Below are positions 22,658 to 32,706 of a stretch of 64,000 nt of DNA, piece by piece. The position numbers were made by a program, and so were the translations under genes. Positions within the stretch are counted from its first letter, which is position 1. Every line of letters starts with the position of its first letter. The stretch covers positions 236,866 to 300,865 of the forward strand of contig NW_006768837.1 of assembly GCF_000204055.1 (NCBI RefSeq), given 5' to 3'. Source of the DNA: Melampsora larici-populina 98AG31. Taxonomy: Eukaryota > Basidiomycota > Pucciniomycetes > Pucciniales > Melampsoraceae. Under the pieces are notes generated by a model. The model did not search any database. It saw nothing but the letters and a program-made list of their open reading frames with translations, and was not told the origin of the DNA.

Positions 22658-22971
22658 AACGAAAATAGAGAGCTTCTTCGAATAGGTAATAAAAATTTGA
22701 AAGGTTTGCGATAAAGACTGGCGGAGTACGGAATGATTTCTTATTTAGATAATGGAAATTTTTCCGATGGGACAAAGATTCTATGATGGGAACAAGGGAT
22801 GTTTTTATAGGAATCTTTTTTCCTCACCTTAACGTCCATCCATCTTTGGTTGTGAGATACGAAGAGATCACACTGCGAGGAGTGGACGTCAAGGTTAGGA
22901 CCCCGCGTGCTTCACTACCCGCGAACCTTTCTGACCCATTCCCGTGTGTCAATACGCGTACCGACCTCCAG
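22658..22971 (-). repeat. Ngaro split repeat A1 (5' terminus)
   Basis: A 314-bp copy of A2, ending at the insertion point with CAG on the + strand. It should carry the element's promoter and 5' leader; I cannot point to a specific promoter motif. Confidence 0.9.
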
Positions 22972-23976
22972 TTCTGGGTAGTCCTTGACCTCGGGTTTTA
23001 TACGGAGGTCTGTTGGAGGACTTTCTGGAGCCGAAGAAGTTTGAATCCCGAGGTGGTCTACTGTGATAGAAACACGTAAAGTTCGTCAAAAAATCCAGTT
23101 GCCAGAATTGTTTTTTCAGTATGGTGACTGTTGGAGTTGGTCTTACATGCTTTGTGGATCAGAGATATGCGATGGGACAAATTCTTGTGGGTTCCCTTCA
23201 TGTATAAGATGAGTATTGTAATATGGCAAAGGCGCCTGGATGTGATCTGATAGAAGTCCGGGGGTCAAGGGCGAGGGCATCACCGCCATAGCTTGTCCAA
23301 AAGGTGAATGCATCGCCGCGACTTCTGCGTTTGAAAACGCCGGGATCAACACGTCTGGACCCGGCAAGTCATTTGGAGCCAAAGCCCAATACTGATTAGT
23401 GATCGGAAAGGGATGCATAGCTGTAGCATGAGGGTCAAATCTAGGATTTCCTTGATAATGGCTGAGCTGGCCTTGAAAATCCCGACGGGCGGATCCACCG
23501 TAGGATGAGATGTATTGTTCGTATAGCGGCACCGAATGAGCATGCTGCTTTCCCTTTGATATCGCAGAGATCGGTCCATCTTCTGAAGATCTGTCACTAT
23601 CAATAGCTTTGACCAGAAATCAAAAGTCTAGCTCTAGGCCTAGCTTTTTCTTCGTAGGCTTCACAGCGTTGTTGGACAACTTACCTGATGAAAGGCGTGC
23701 TTGAGATCCAGTCGGCACGTTTCCTTCAGCTGAACTCGCAGGGCTGACGTCAGTGCTTTCTTCTTTCGATCTTCCTGTATCGCCATGATCAGGGAATGAA
23801 TCTTTTGAAGAAAGTTCGGGAAACATTGCAAAATCTCGTTCGCCTTGAGTCAGCTCGCGGTTACTGAGCTCAAGACCATCGTCGAGAATTTTGGTCTGTT
23901 CAATATCTTTGGTTAACCCGGCGTAACATCTTTGGGAGATGAGCCAGAGGCAGAGGCCAACTTGGACGAGATACAT

Positions 23977-24896
23977 GTCCGTGATACTTGAGGATAATCA
24001 AGCTTAGGGAACACAGGGCGAAAGGAGTGACTTGAATGATGATGACGACAAAGCGTGAAAGACTTGAATAGAGAAAAAAACAGTGAATGGCAGAGTCGAT
24101 CTCCAAGTTGGGAAAGGTCGTGGGTATGGTGAAAACTATGGCTGAAGACTATGTAGTGGGGCGGCTTCACCATGCCTCCTACAGCTTCAAGTCGGGTTCA
24201 TTTTCGGACGCATGCAAGTTGGTTTGCAACGTATGAAGCGGAACTCCGTTGAGTGATCAGGAATCACGGCAATGTCGCAAGGTGTCGAGAAGAGGGATGG
24301 CTTGAAACTGCAAGTCAGTTTCAAAACTTGCTCTAACAATTGGAAACTTGATGATAAGTCGAAAGTCGAGGTGAAGTTTGACATACCCATCATCCCAGTA
24401 CCGTCACGCACATGGACACATTGAAGGTAATCGAACAAAAGTACAATTTTCCAAAGGAGATATTTTCAACCTAAAAGTAAAAGTGTTTCAAGGCTCATGT
24501 CAAAGCACCCATTGACTGATGGCATTCCCTCTTGTGCAGCCGACTGCAAACTTGAGCGCAGGATATAGATAAGACTTATATGTCCACTTGACCAGATTTC
24601 TGGTTGGATGGTCTGAGCCTACTGACAGAGGAAATGAAAGAAGCAATTTGTAGCCCATTGAGATAGATGCAACTAAAATTCCGTTGAAGAGCATTGGAAT
24701 TTGGGATGCATGAGAATGCAGTGGGAAACGCGGTGCAGTGTCGGACACACCATATCGTCTTTTCAAACTCATCTGCTTCACCGCTTGAGCTCCTCGCATC
24801 ATTTGTTGTGGTAAATTGTCGTATGTGCTGAGAAATGGCCCGGGTAACAGCCTGAGGTGCCCCTTCCCTCGGGGCCACTGTCCAAACAATGACATG
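23977..24896. other. Upstream region of the putative secreted gene
   Basis: Between the start codon at 23976 and the MITE at 24897. Short minus-strand frames with no family features; it presumably holds the promoter and 5' UTR. No motif can be named. Confidence 0.4.
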
Positions 24897-25401
24897 CAAT
24901 GACCAATTTAAATGGAAAAAGTAAAAATCCCATCTGATGGAAGGGGTCTACAAGTTGGGATCTTGATATTTGCAGCCTGCAATCCAAACTTGCAGGTGCT
25001 GTGAGCTGCTGTGGAATCTGACGCCTGCACATTATTTTCACAGGCGAGCGCCACAAGAAAGGGTCTCAACAGCGCCCATATTACAATAATTTACCAGACC
25101 CCAGGCCACAAGCACTCTTATCCAGCGCCTACATTCCTTTACATGTATGTGGGTCCTGGATAAGAGCACATATCAGTGTAAAAAGGGATCAACTGGTTCA
25201 CACCAAGAACTTTACAAGTCAAAAAGGATCAACTGGTGCCCATGAAGCATGAGGCGCTGGGTTGAGGCACCTGCACTTATAGGCACTGTATAACTCACAC
25301 CTGCAAGTTTGAAACACAGGCCACAGATAGCAGGATCCCAAATAATTGTAGACCCCTTCAATCAGATGGGATTCCTACTTTTTCATCAAGATTGGTCATT
25401 G
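24897..25401. mobile_element. 505-bp MITE with ~75-bp terminal inverted repeats
   Basis: The ends are inverted copies beginning CAATGACCAAT and sharing GAAAAAGTA, ATCCCATCTGAT and GAAGGGGTCTACAA blocks over about 75 bp (24897-24975 against 25330-25401). The interior holds further short repeats, including 'tgcaggtg' and 'ctcttatcca' motifs in both orientations. No coding capacity. No target duplication recognised. Confidence 0.8.
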
Positions 25402-25917
25402 GGCTTATGTTAAGCTTACGCTTTGGCCCAATTTCACCAGCCCTTCACTTGGTCTGCACAGTGTTCTACTCTTCAACTTACAGATACATCAAAAATGCAT
25501 GTAGATTTAATGAGGTGGATGATACTTGAAACCAATTGTTCAAGTATAACAAATAGGGGTTGGGCAAAAAAGCGACCAACCGGTTTCTAAACCCAATTCA
25601 GTCGCAGTTCAAAAAATTGGGAATGCTTTCGAGATGGCTAGAAAGCAATATCAAAGCCACTCTTAACCGACCAAAATTTTTATCAATCTTTTTGCTTTCC
25701 AAAAAAGTTGACCGGTATGAGATGCTTCTTGATCATGCCAAAGCTGTACCTATTCAAAACTCTTACAGCAAAAAGCAATTTGCGCCGCTACGAACCACAC
25801 AAACGCCCTCTTGCACCTTTCACCAATCCCCAGACCCTTCTCTTCTTGCAAAAGCTAACCCAGGTACCCACCCAAATCTCTTGGTGCTGAAGTCAGACCC
25901 GTGTAACAGACGTGTAA

Positions 25918-26296
25918 TGTGATGAATAAAGATTTCGACGAAAACGGTTAGAGTTGTCATGCGCTTTTCTAGATGATCTTTTACAGGACGCGACAAAGTA
26001 GTCATGGACTTGTGTTTAGCTCAGCATTTCGGTTATGTGATGACATCATGTTTTCAATTATTTCATCTTTAGTGATTACATTATCTTAATTTCTTTAGTA
26101 TTTATATAGAGTTGTCATTTCACTTCTATTATCTTTTCTCTTTCTCTATCGAGTTTTCTTGTTACTTTACGATCTTCATTCTTTATTCTTTTGGCAAAGA
26201 AATAAATACAAACGCTTACAGGAATCATCTTAGGAGAGGTTCCGGATTCAATACTTAGGAGTCTTGAGTTCTTAAACCATAAGCCAGATCACTACA
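25918..26296 (+). repeat. Ty3 5' LTR (379 bp)
   Basis: TG...CA ends. A TATA-like 'tatttatatag' lies at about 26100 and an AATAAA signal at about 26202. It differs from the 3' LTR by a few bases plus a 28-nt block at 26216-26243. Confidence 0.92.
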
Positions 26297-26619
26297 TTAA
26301 AAATCGATCTTTCACCATTTCTTTTCGTAAAAACTCCGTATTCAAGAGCTTTTCGGAATCGAAAAATTTAAAACCAAGGGGTTTGTCCTCATTCTACGAT
26401 CCAAAGAAGTGGAACTAGATTGGACAGGATCGCTATCCAAGCAGTAAACAATTCATATCTATACATTTTTCATTTGAAATTTTTTCTATTACAAATCCCA
26501 GCCACAGGGGCAAACATTGCAGAGAAACTCACCTGCGATTGTGAAAACTTTTTCCTTTTATCTTTTCTCTTTTCCTATTTTCTTTCCCTTTTGTAGATTT
26601 CAGACTTCCAATATTTGCG

Positions 26620-29169
26620 ATGAGTGGCGGCAATAGCACCAACCCGCCGTCCGACTCCGACAGAATGTCTGATACACCTCCTGCTTCCGAAAATGTCATG
26701 TCGGATGCTACCCCTCGAAACTTGCCTGCCGGAAATTTGCATGATCCGCGTCCTTCGTTTTCAACCACTTCCGTCTTGTCAGAGTCTAGCGCCTCTTCCA
26801 GCGTAGTAACTCAACATGACTTGGAAGCCTGTTTGCGTCGGATTGAGGAGCGTTTTGAGACTTCGATTGATAGACTGACTCAAAATTTAGTTGCTCCGTC
26901 GCAAATTGATGAGATCACTAACAGATTGGATCAAATTTCCGTTATTTCGCCCACTCATCCCGTAAACGGTTCTTATCGTGCTTGCATGGGTCCTGCTATG
27001 TATACGAGACCTCCGCCAAATTTAGGTTTTCCAATGCCGGCAGGATTTCAACAACGTTTTGTCGAGCCTTTTTCCCATCTTCAGGTTCCGAATCATCCTA
27101 CTCGACCAGTTTCAGCGCCCCAGGAAGTTCCCATTGCCACTTCGGTGACTCCTCCCACTGCGCGTTTTCAGCCGGCGACGCCTCCACACCAGGCTAGTGC
27201 TCCCCGTTTCCAACAAACTAATCCGCTGCCTATGCACTACCCCATGGCGACGTCACAACCGACTGCTCAGCCATCGTCGGCATCGACTCCCGTTCCCGCC
27301 GCTGCTCCAGGACATGCGCCTTCGGTGCATCGCGTTTCGCCAACTCCTCAGCGTCAACCTCACATCTCACCGGTACCGCAAAGTTTCGAACCTACGTATG
27401 TATATGCTGAGCCCCCAGTTGCGCGCGATATCTTCTTTTCGGGTCGACCTTCAGATCTGAGAGACTTTTTGCAAGACATTTGTGATGCTGTGAGAAACTT
27501 TGGTGACCGTTTTGCTAACGACACACGCCGTATCAATTGGATAGCGCGTCATTTCCGTTCTCGTGACAATAGGGGTGTTACCTTCGATTCAGCCGCTCAC
27601 AGTTGGTTCAACGGTTTATTGGCGACCAACGCTCACGCTTTGGGACAATGGAGCGAATACGCTGATTTGAAGAGTTTTGAGTATGTAATCCCGGAACTTT
27701 CCTCTATGCAAGGGTTCCTCAATGCTATGGTCAACAACTTTAGAGATGTCAATTCCGCCAGGGTCGCTAACGATGCCTTGAAAAGGTTTAAACAGGGTAC
27801 TATGGACTTGATTGAGTATAATGCCACCTTCCGCACCATGGCTGCTCACACTAGCCTCAGCATTGACTCACAGTTGGAAATCTACGAAGCCAATTTGTCT
27901 CCTGCCATTTTTGGAGCTGCCATCGGTTTCCGTGAGTGGGCCCAATCGTCATCTTTGGACGAACGCATGGCTTTAGCTGTCGAAGCGGCCGCCATGGCTT
28001 CGCGTTACGCAACCTTACCTGCCGATCACCCATTCAGCACCCGCCGTTCCAGATACAACGTTCCGCCTGCTCAAGCTGCCGCCCATCATCATCCGACTCC
28101 AATTCGCGTCCCGGTCGATCCAAACGCCATGCAGATCGACGCGATTACTGCAAACGGAGACGCAGCGCCGGCTTTACGGTCTGCTGTTCGCCGTGTGTGT
28201 TGGGGGAAACATCTATGCTTCAATTGCCTTGGTCCGAAATGCTCCCGCCACAACCAACCGAATCAGCCGTTTTGCCCAAATCCCCCTGCTTCAGCTCAAG
28301 AACAACTCGCCTTTCTTCGCCTACACAACCCGAGCAACGTTCATGCTCGAGAACCGCCAGTGCCTGCGGCGCCAATCGCTGTTGCTCCTATCGCCACTTC
28401 TGCTACGCCTATGGCGTCTCCTTCAACCGCACCGTCTGCCGCTGTCGCTGTCAAAGCTCAATGGTTAAGTTCCATGGGTCGTGAGAACGCGGAAGAAATG
28501 GATCGCATGACTGCGGAGCATTTAGCGTGGGAACGTGACCTTGATGCGATGGATAGCGGACCCAGTGTAAGCACCTTACGAATCAGCCCCTTACCTGCTT
28601 TTCCCACAAGGTTTTGTGTTGGCCTCCGTTTGGTTCTGGGAAATTCATCCGTGCTAGTCCGAGCATTGGTGGATACCGGAGCTATGGAATCGTTTGTGCA
28701 TAAGAAGGTTGCGCAATGTTTTAAATTGATCACTAATCCCTTATCCTCTCCTCTGACTTGTTCGGGATTTGACAGCACTCCAGGAGGAGAGTTAGTCACC
28801 CATTCGTGGATAGGCGTCGGGCGATTGACTAATGGTGTTGAGGATTCGAAGGATCTTGATTTTGATTTAAAGGTTAACGACATCGGCAGCTATGATGTCA
28901 TATTAGGTCTGCCTTGGTTGAACTCGCACAGAGCGGTCATTCACTGTGGCGAATCAGGTAGAGGGGTGGAAGTTGGGTCTTTGGTAGTGTTTTGTGATAG
29001 AGAAGGCTCTCCTTCAGATTCTTTTTCAAATTCTCTTTGTACCACAGGCGATCAGTTACATGTTTCTTCAGTTGAGGAGTCCGAGGAAATCAACAAGTTC
29101 ATTCCGCGCCGCTTTCACCAGTTTTCTGGTCTTTTTGCCACAGAAAGATTTGCTGCCTCCCCATCGTAA
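26620..29169 (+). CDS. Ty3 Gag with C-terminal aspartic protease
   Basis: An 849-codon open frame starting at 26620, 320 bp after the LTR. The N-terminal part is Pro/Ser/Thr-rich and disordered. The retrotransposon-gag core is about residues 265-470 (FFSGRPSDLRDFLQDI..., later LKRFKQGTMDLIEYNATFRT). An atypical Cys cluster at about 525-545 (CWGKHLCFNCLGPKC) stands where the nucleocapsid knuckle should be. The retropepsin site VDTGA is at about residue 686, with LGLPWL further on. The frame leaves the family alignment near 29140, where RT continues in the +1 register; this may be a programmed shift or a small indel. Gag itself has no stop. Confidence 0.88.
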   Translation: MSGGNSTNPPSDSDRMSDTPPASENVMSDATPRNLPAGNLHDPRPSFSTTSVLSESSASSSVVTQHDLEACLRRIEERFETSIDRLTQNLVAPSQIDEITNRLDQISVISPTHPVNGSYRACMGPAMYTRPPPNLGFPMPAGFQQRFVEPFSHLQVPNHPTRPVSAPQEVPIATSVTPPTARFQPATPPHQASAPRFQQTNPLPMHYPMATSQPTAQPSSASTPVPAAAPGHAPSVHRVSPTPQRQPHISPVPQSFEPTYVYAEPPVARDIFFSGRPSDLRDFLQDICDAVRNFGDRFANDTRRINWIARHFRSRDNRGVTFDSAAHSWFNGLLATNAHALGQWSEYADLKSFEYVIPELSSMQGFLNAMVNNFRDVNSARVANDALKRFKQGTMDLIEYNATFRTMAAHTSLSIDSQLEIYEANLSPAIFGAAIGFREWAQSSSLDERMALAVEAAAMASRYATLPADHPFSTRRSRYNVPPAQAAAHHHPTPIRVPVDPNAMQIDAITANGDAAPALRSAVRRVCWGKHLCFNCLGPKCSRHNQPNQPFCPNPPASAQEQLAFLRLHNPSNVHAREPPVPAAPIAVAPIATSATPMASPSTAPSAAVAVKAQWLSSMGRENAEEMDRMTAEHLAWERDLDAMDSGPSVSTLRISPLPAFPTRFCVGLRLVLGNSSVLVRALVDTGAMESFVHKKVAQCFKLITNPLSSPLTCSGFDSTPGGELVTHSWIGVGRLTNGVEDSKDLDFDLKVNDIGSYDVILGLPWLNSHRAVIHCGESGRGVEVGSLVVFCDREGSPSDSFSNSLCTTGDQLHVSSVEESEEINKFIPRRFHQFSGLFATERFAASPS

Positions 29170-30791
29170 GCATGACGTTGAGATCAACCTGAAGCCAGGT
29201 TGCGACCCTCCCACGAGTAGAGCTTATGATCTTTCTGCTAGTGACGAGGCTGAATTGAAGGTCTGGGTTGATGATCAACTCGCGAAAGGTTTTATTCGCC
29301 CGTCGTCATCCCCGGCTTCTGCTCCCGCGTTTTTGGCTAAGAGTCCTGGTAGGAAAAACCGCCCATGTATAGATTATCGCGGCCTTAACAAAATCACTAT
29401 TCGTGATAGCTATCCGATTCCTTTGGTCAAGACCTTGCTAAGCCGAGTGCGAGGTTGTAAGAGATATGCAAAAATTGACCTCAAAGCCGCGTTTAATTTG
29501 TTGCGCATTGCTGCAGGACACGAATGGAAGACTGCCTTCCAAGCGCCGGGGGGTTTGTATGAGAGTTTGGTATTACCTTTTGGACTCGCCAACGGACCAG
29601 CGGTTTTTCAGCGTTTCATACAGGATGTGTTGCATGAGTACCTTGATGTGTTTTGTTTTGTTTACTTAGATGATATCCTCATCTTCTCCAAGGATGACGA
29701 ATCGCACGCCGAGCACATCGAGAAGATTCTGCAAAAATTGCGCGACCATAAGCTGCAGGCTTCTCCTTCGAAGTGCGAATTCTTCAAAGAACAGGTAGTA
29801 TTTCTGGGTTTTGTGGTATCAACGACGGGGTTACGTATGGACCCAGCTAAATTATCCACAATAAAGGAGTGGCCTTACCCCACTAACGTTGCGGAACTTC
29901 GCTGATTTTTAGGCTTCACTAACTTCTATAGGCGATTTATTCCCCGTTTTTCTGCCGAGGTTTCTCGTTTGACAGATCTTACAAAGAAGGACGCCAACGT
30001 TGCGGCAGGTCTCGCGGATACTTCAACGCAAGGAGCTTTTGCCTCGCTGATAGCGGCATTTACCTCAGCCCCTTTTCTGAAGCATTTTGACTTCGAAGCT
30101 AAGCGTGTCTTGCAGGTTGACGCTAGCGCGTATGCTTTTTCTGCGATCCTCTCGCAGCCGGATGAAGCAGGAAAACTAGTTCCGGTTTGCTACTATTCCA
30201 AGAAGCTGACTCCCGCTGAGGCTCGCTGGCAAACGCATGACCAAGAATTGGGGGCGATTGTTGCCGCCTTCAAGGAATGGCACTCTTGGCTGATGGGGTC
30301 TAATGATCAAGTGGTGGTTTTTTCTGATCACGCTAACTTGCGTTACTTTATGGACGGCAGATCGCTTACCCCTCGGCAGTCACGATGGGCAGCTTTTCTT
30401 TCTTCTTTCAATTTTGTGATTATGCATACTCCAGGGAAACAAAACCCTGCGGATCCAGCATCGAGGCGTCCGGACTTTTTCAACGGTTCACCACCAGCGC
30501 CTCTGGTTTTGTTCAAATCCTTGGAAGGGAGTCCTATCGATGCAATCCAAATCTCGGAAGACGGAGTCCAATTCGACCTAGCTTTTGCGCGGCCGTCGGA
30601 CGAATGCTTGTCTAAGATCAAGGCCTCCTACGACAATGCTGAGGTTGGGGCCGGCAGAAGTCCCGGGTTGCAGTTTGCTGATGACATTTGGTGGCACAGG
30701 GGTCGAGTGTTCGTACCGACGCGTGTTCGGTCCGAAGTATTGGCAGCTTATCATGCTAAGCCTCTATTGGGTCATTGGGGTGTAGCGAAGA

Positions 30792-31177
30792 TGTTGAGGT
30801 TCAATCAACACAAGCATACAAGTCTAGATTATGCTTATAGCAGAATCACCCCAATCTTCTTACATATATATACAACAACCTTCATCAGTCTTCTTTTCCT
30901 CATCTATGAAAAGAAGACTGTAAGTGAACTCATTTCTTTATTCTTTTTCTTGATCTTTGTGACCTCTTCTGATTTATGTTATCTTATTCTAGTCCCAGTC
31001 ATTATCTTTGTTAGACCCAAGATTAGGCTCTGAACCTGTTTGTTTCCCCCAACTTAGGTACTTACTTTCCTCATCTATGAAAAGAAGACTTCCCAGTCAT
31101 TATCTTTGTTAGACCCAAGATTAGGCTCTGAACCTGTTTGTTTCCCCCAACTTAGACCGTGTTCTAAGACTTTCTCA
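30792..31177 (+). repeat. 5' LTR of gag-only element, with intron-containing and intron-less tandem copies
   Basis: TGTTGAGG...TTTCTCA. Copy 1: 30895-30919, a 73-bp GT-AG intron-like insert at 30920-30992 (GTAAGT...CTGAT...TTCTAG), then 30993-31057. Copy 2, after 8 bp: 31066-31155, identical to the two flanks joined without the insert. The same arrangement recurs in the 3' LTR. Confidence 0.92.
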
Positions 31178-31190
31178 TGGTAGCGAGAGT
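31178..31190 (+). other. Primer-binding site, tRNA-iMet-like
   Basis: TGGTAGCGAGAG starts directly after the 5' LTR. Its first eight bases match the Ty1-type initiator-tRNA-Met primer site; later positions diverge. Confidence 0.55.
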
Positions 31191-31339
31191 AGTGTAACGA
31201 TCAGTCAACCTACCTAGCAAACCAACATCTTATATGATCCTCGATTGATCTCAGCTCTAGTTCCACTCAGCCAACAGTTTATCATCGTATCTAAAAATCT
31301 TAATATCAGTCATATTAGAGATAATTACAGATCACAGTC

Positions 31340-32314
31340 ATGTCTTCATCATCAACAGAAACCACTAAACCTTTACCACCAAGCATATCGCCAAGGGATC
31401 AAGCTGCAGCATGGAGTTTGACCCTCAGCCGAGTTTCTCCTGCCAAACCACTAACTAAAGAAAATGCTTTATTATGGCTTAGCAAAGTACAAACTTCAAT
31501 CAAATCACTTCAGATAATTGAACTTTTAGAATCAGATAAAGACTCAAAAGTTACAGACTCAGCAACCAAAATATCAAATGGAATCATTCGAAGCTGTCTC
31601 GTTTCATGGATGTTATCAAATATGGATGAAGAAAATGAGATTCGATTCCGAGACAAAATCACAGTCTACACTCCCACAGGATCAACTGTTGAAGACCTAC
31701 CAAGTAAACTATGGAACAGTATTGATGAATATTATGTAGATCGATCAGCAGAAGTTCAATTGTTATTAAAGAATACACTTGATATCAAAAAGCAAGGAAA
31801 CGAAGAAAATTTGAGCGATTACTTGAATTCTTACCATTTGTTAGTTGTACGTTACAAACATTCAGGTGGAAAGATAGAAGAGGCTGAATTAGGAAGGAAG
31901 TTACTCGGATCTTTAAATCAAAATAGACTCAAAGATGCACGTGATATTTTAAGAGCAAAGATTGTAAAATACGACGAGGTTGTTGCAGAATTAGGACGAT
32001 ACTTAAATGACGAAGCCCTGCTCGGCATCACCGAGCATAAACCATCACCAACAATCACATACTCCCCCGAAGCAAGTGCAGCATCGTTCTCACAATGTAC
32101 TTCTACAAATTGTTATGGTTACACTAGAGCTAAGAAACATACCGCTGAAGAGTGTTTCAAAAGACCCGGTAATGAAGCTAAATACAATGAATGGGTCGAG
32201 CAAAAGAAGAGATCGGGAAAATGGGAAGATCGACCAACCGCATCGACTGCATTTTTCGCTTCTGAGCCTACCATCGCCAAACTCGAAGCTTCATTCAACA
32301 GAATGAACGCATAA
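31340..32314 (+). CDS. Copia-type Gag of the nested element
   Basis: A 324-aa intact protein. Residues about 40-230 resemble the copia gag-polypeptide (UBN2-like) domain: LLWLSKVQTSI near the start, LWNSIDEYY, then a long helical stretch ending LGRKLLGSLNQNRLKDARDIL. At 253-272 is a Cys/His cluster with C-X4-C-X8-H-X4-C spacing, a variant of the CCHC knuckle. It should coat the element's RNA and form particles. No protease site is present. The start ATG at 31340 is the first in frame, 160 bp after the LTR. It is the element's only gene, and its apparent integrity suggests it has been under selection during non-autonomous spread. Confidence 0.88.
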   Translation: MSSSSTETTKPLPPSISPRDQAAAWSLTLSRVSPAKPLTKENALLWLSKVQTSIKSLQIIELLESDKDSKVTDSATKISNGIIRSCLVSWMLSNMDEENEIRFRDKITVYTPTGSTVEDLPSKLWNSIDEYYVDRSAEVQLLLKNTLDIKKQGNEENLSDYLNSYHLLVVRYKHSGGKIEEAELGRKLLGSLNQNRLKDARDILRAKIVKYDEVVAELGRYLNDEALLGITEHKPSPTITYSPEASAASFSQCTSTNCYGYTRAKKHTAEECFKRPGNEAKYNEWVEQKKRSGKWEDRPTASTAFFASEPTIAKLEASFNRMNA

Positions 32315-32472
32315 TCATCAAATAACTCAAATCACACAACTCAGACCTCAAGACCAGAATCCAAACTCAGAACTCAAAACTTAGAACTCACAGAATTCAG
32401 AATTCAGAACTCAGAATTCAGAACTCAGAACTCAGAACTCAAACCTCAGACATCAGACATCAGACCTCAGAA

Positions 32473-32545
32473 CAGAACCCAGAACCCAGAACCCAGAACC
32501 CAGAACCCAGAACCCAGAACCCAGAACCCAGAACCCAGAACCCAG
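32473..32545 (+). repeat. AGAACCC minisatellite in the gag-only element
   Basis: About ten perfect copies of a 7-bp unit AGAACCC, preceded from about 32330 by degenerate 'cagaactc/cagacatc' relatives. It lies in the 3' non-coding part between gag and the polypurine tract. Confidence 0.9.
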
Positions 32546-32697
32546 CTAGAGTCTTTACATTACTTTGCAGACATTAAATCATTATTATTCTATTTAAATT
32601 TAGATTTAAATTTAGGTTAATTTTTTAATTTTTTTAATTTTTTTAAAATCAGTGATTTTTTTTTGGACTGTGTTCCAATTGTTCAATTGTGTTGATT

Positions 32698-32706
32698 GAG
32701 GGAGGG
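32698..32706 (+). other. Polypurine tract
   Basis: GAGGGAGGG directly before the 3' LTR TGTTGAGG; it is the expected plus-strand primer. Confidence 0.75.

Larger units (their letters stand above)
16452..22971 (-). mobile_element. Ngaro-type tyrosine-recombinase (DIRS order) retrotransposon, 6.52 kb
   Basis: Reading along the minus strand: repeat A1, gag-like ORF, RT-RNase H ORF, tyrosine recombinase ORF, repeat B1 joined to repeat A2, a 171-bp spacer, then repeat B2. This A1...B1A2...B2 split-direct-repeat arrangement defines Ngaro/PAT-like DIRS retrotransposons. The lack of a DNA-methyltransferase region after RNase H favours Ngaro. Both A copies (314 bp) and both B copies (192 bp) look identical by eye, and all three ORFs are intact, so the insertion is recent and possibly competent. 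There is no target-site duplication, as expected for recombinase-mediated integration; both element ends carry CAG. It sits in a coding exon of the flanking gene. Confidence 0.9.
13405..23976 (-). pseudogene. Putative secreted protein gene split by an Ngaro retrotransposon
   Basis: The ATG at 23976 starts a hydrophobic leader (about residues 1-20, ending CYAG) typical of a signal peptide. Exons by splice signals: 23976-23685, 23606-23147, an exon from 23060 interrupted at 22972 and resuming at 16451-16424, then 16347-16189, about 16125-16020, 15942-15779 and a long last exon 15697-13405. Phases match at each junction except the one near 16.0 kb, which I could not settle. With the insertion discounted the split exon has no stop. 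The product would exceed 1100 aa: a disordered Ser/Thr/Pro/Lys-rich middle with a two-copy repeat, then a folded C-terminal region containing Trp-rich segments. I do not recognise the family. As it stands, transcription would run into a 6.5-kb element. The secretion call rests on the leader only. Confidence 0.6.

Noticed and set aside
25560..25922. 120-codon plus-strand ORF at the left edge of the Ty3 nest
   Set aside because: It spans MITE terminal sequence and runs into the LTR; no conserved motif.
32330..32545. AGAACCC repeat array considered as a CRISPR-like or telomeric array
   Set aside because: Units are contiguous with no spacers and the unit is not a telomeric TTAGGG type; it is a minisatellite inside a retroelement.
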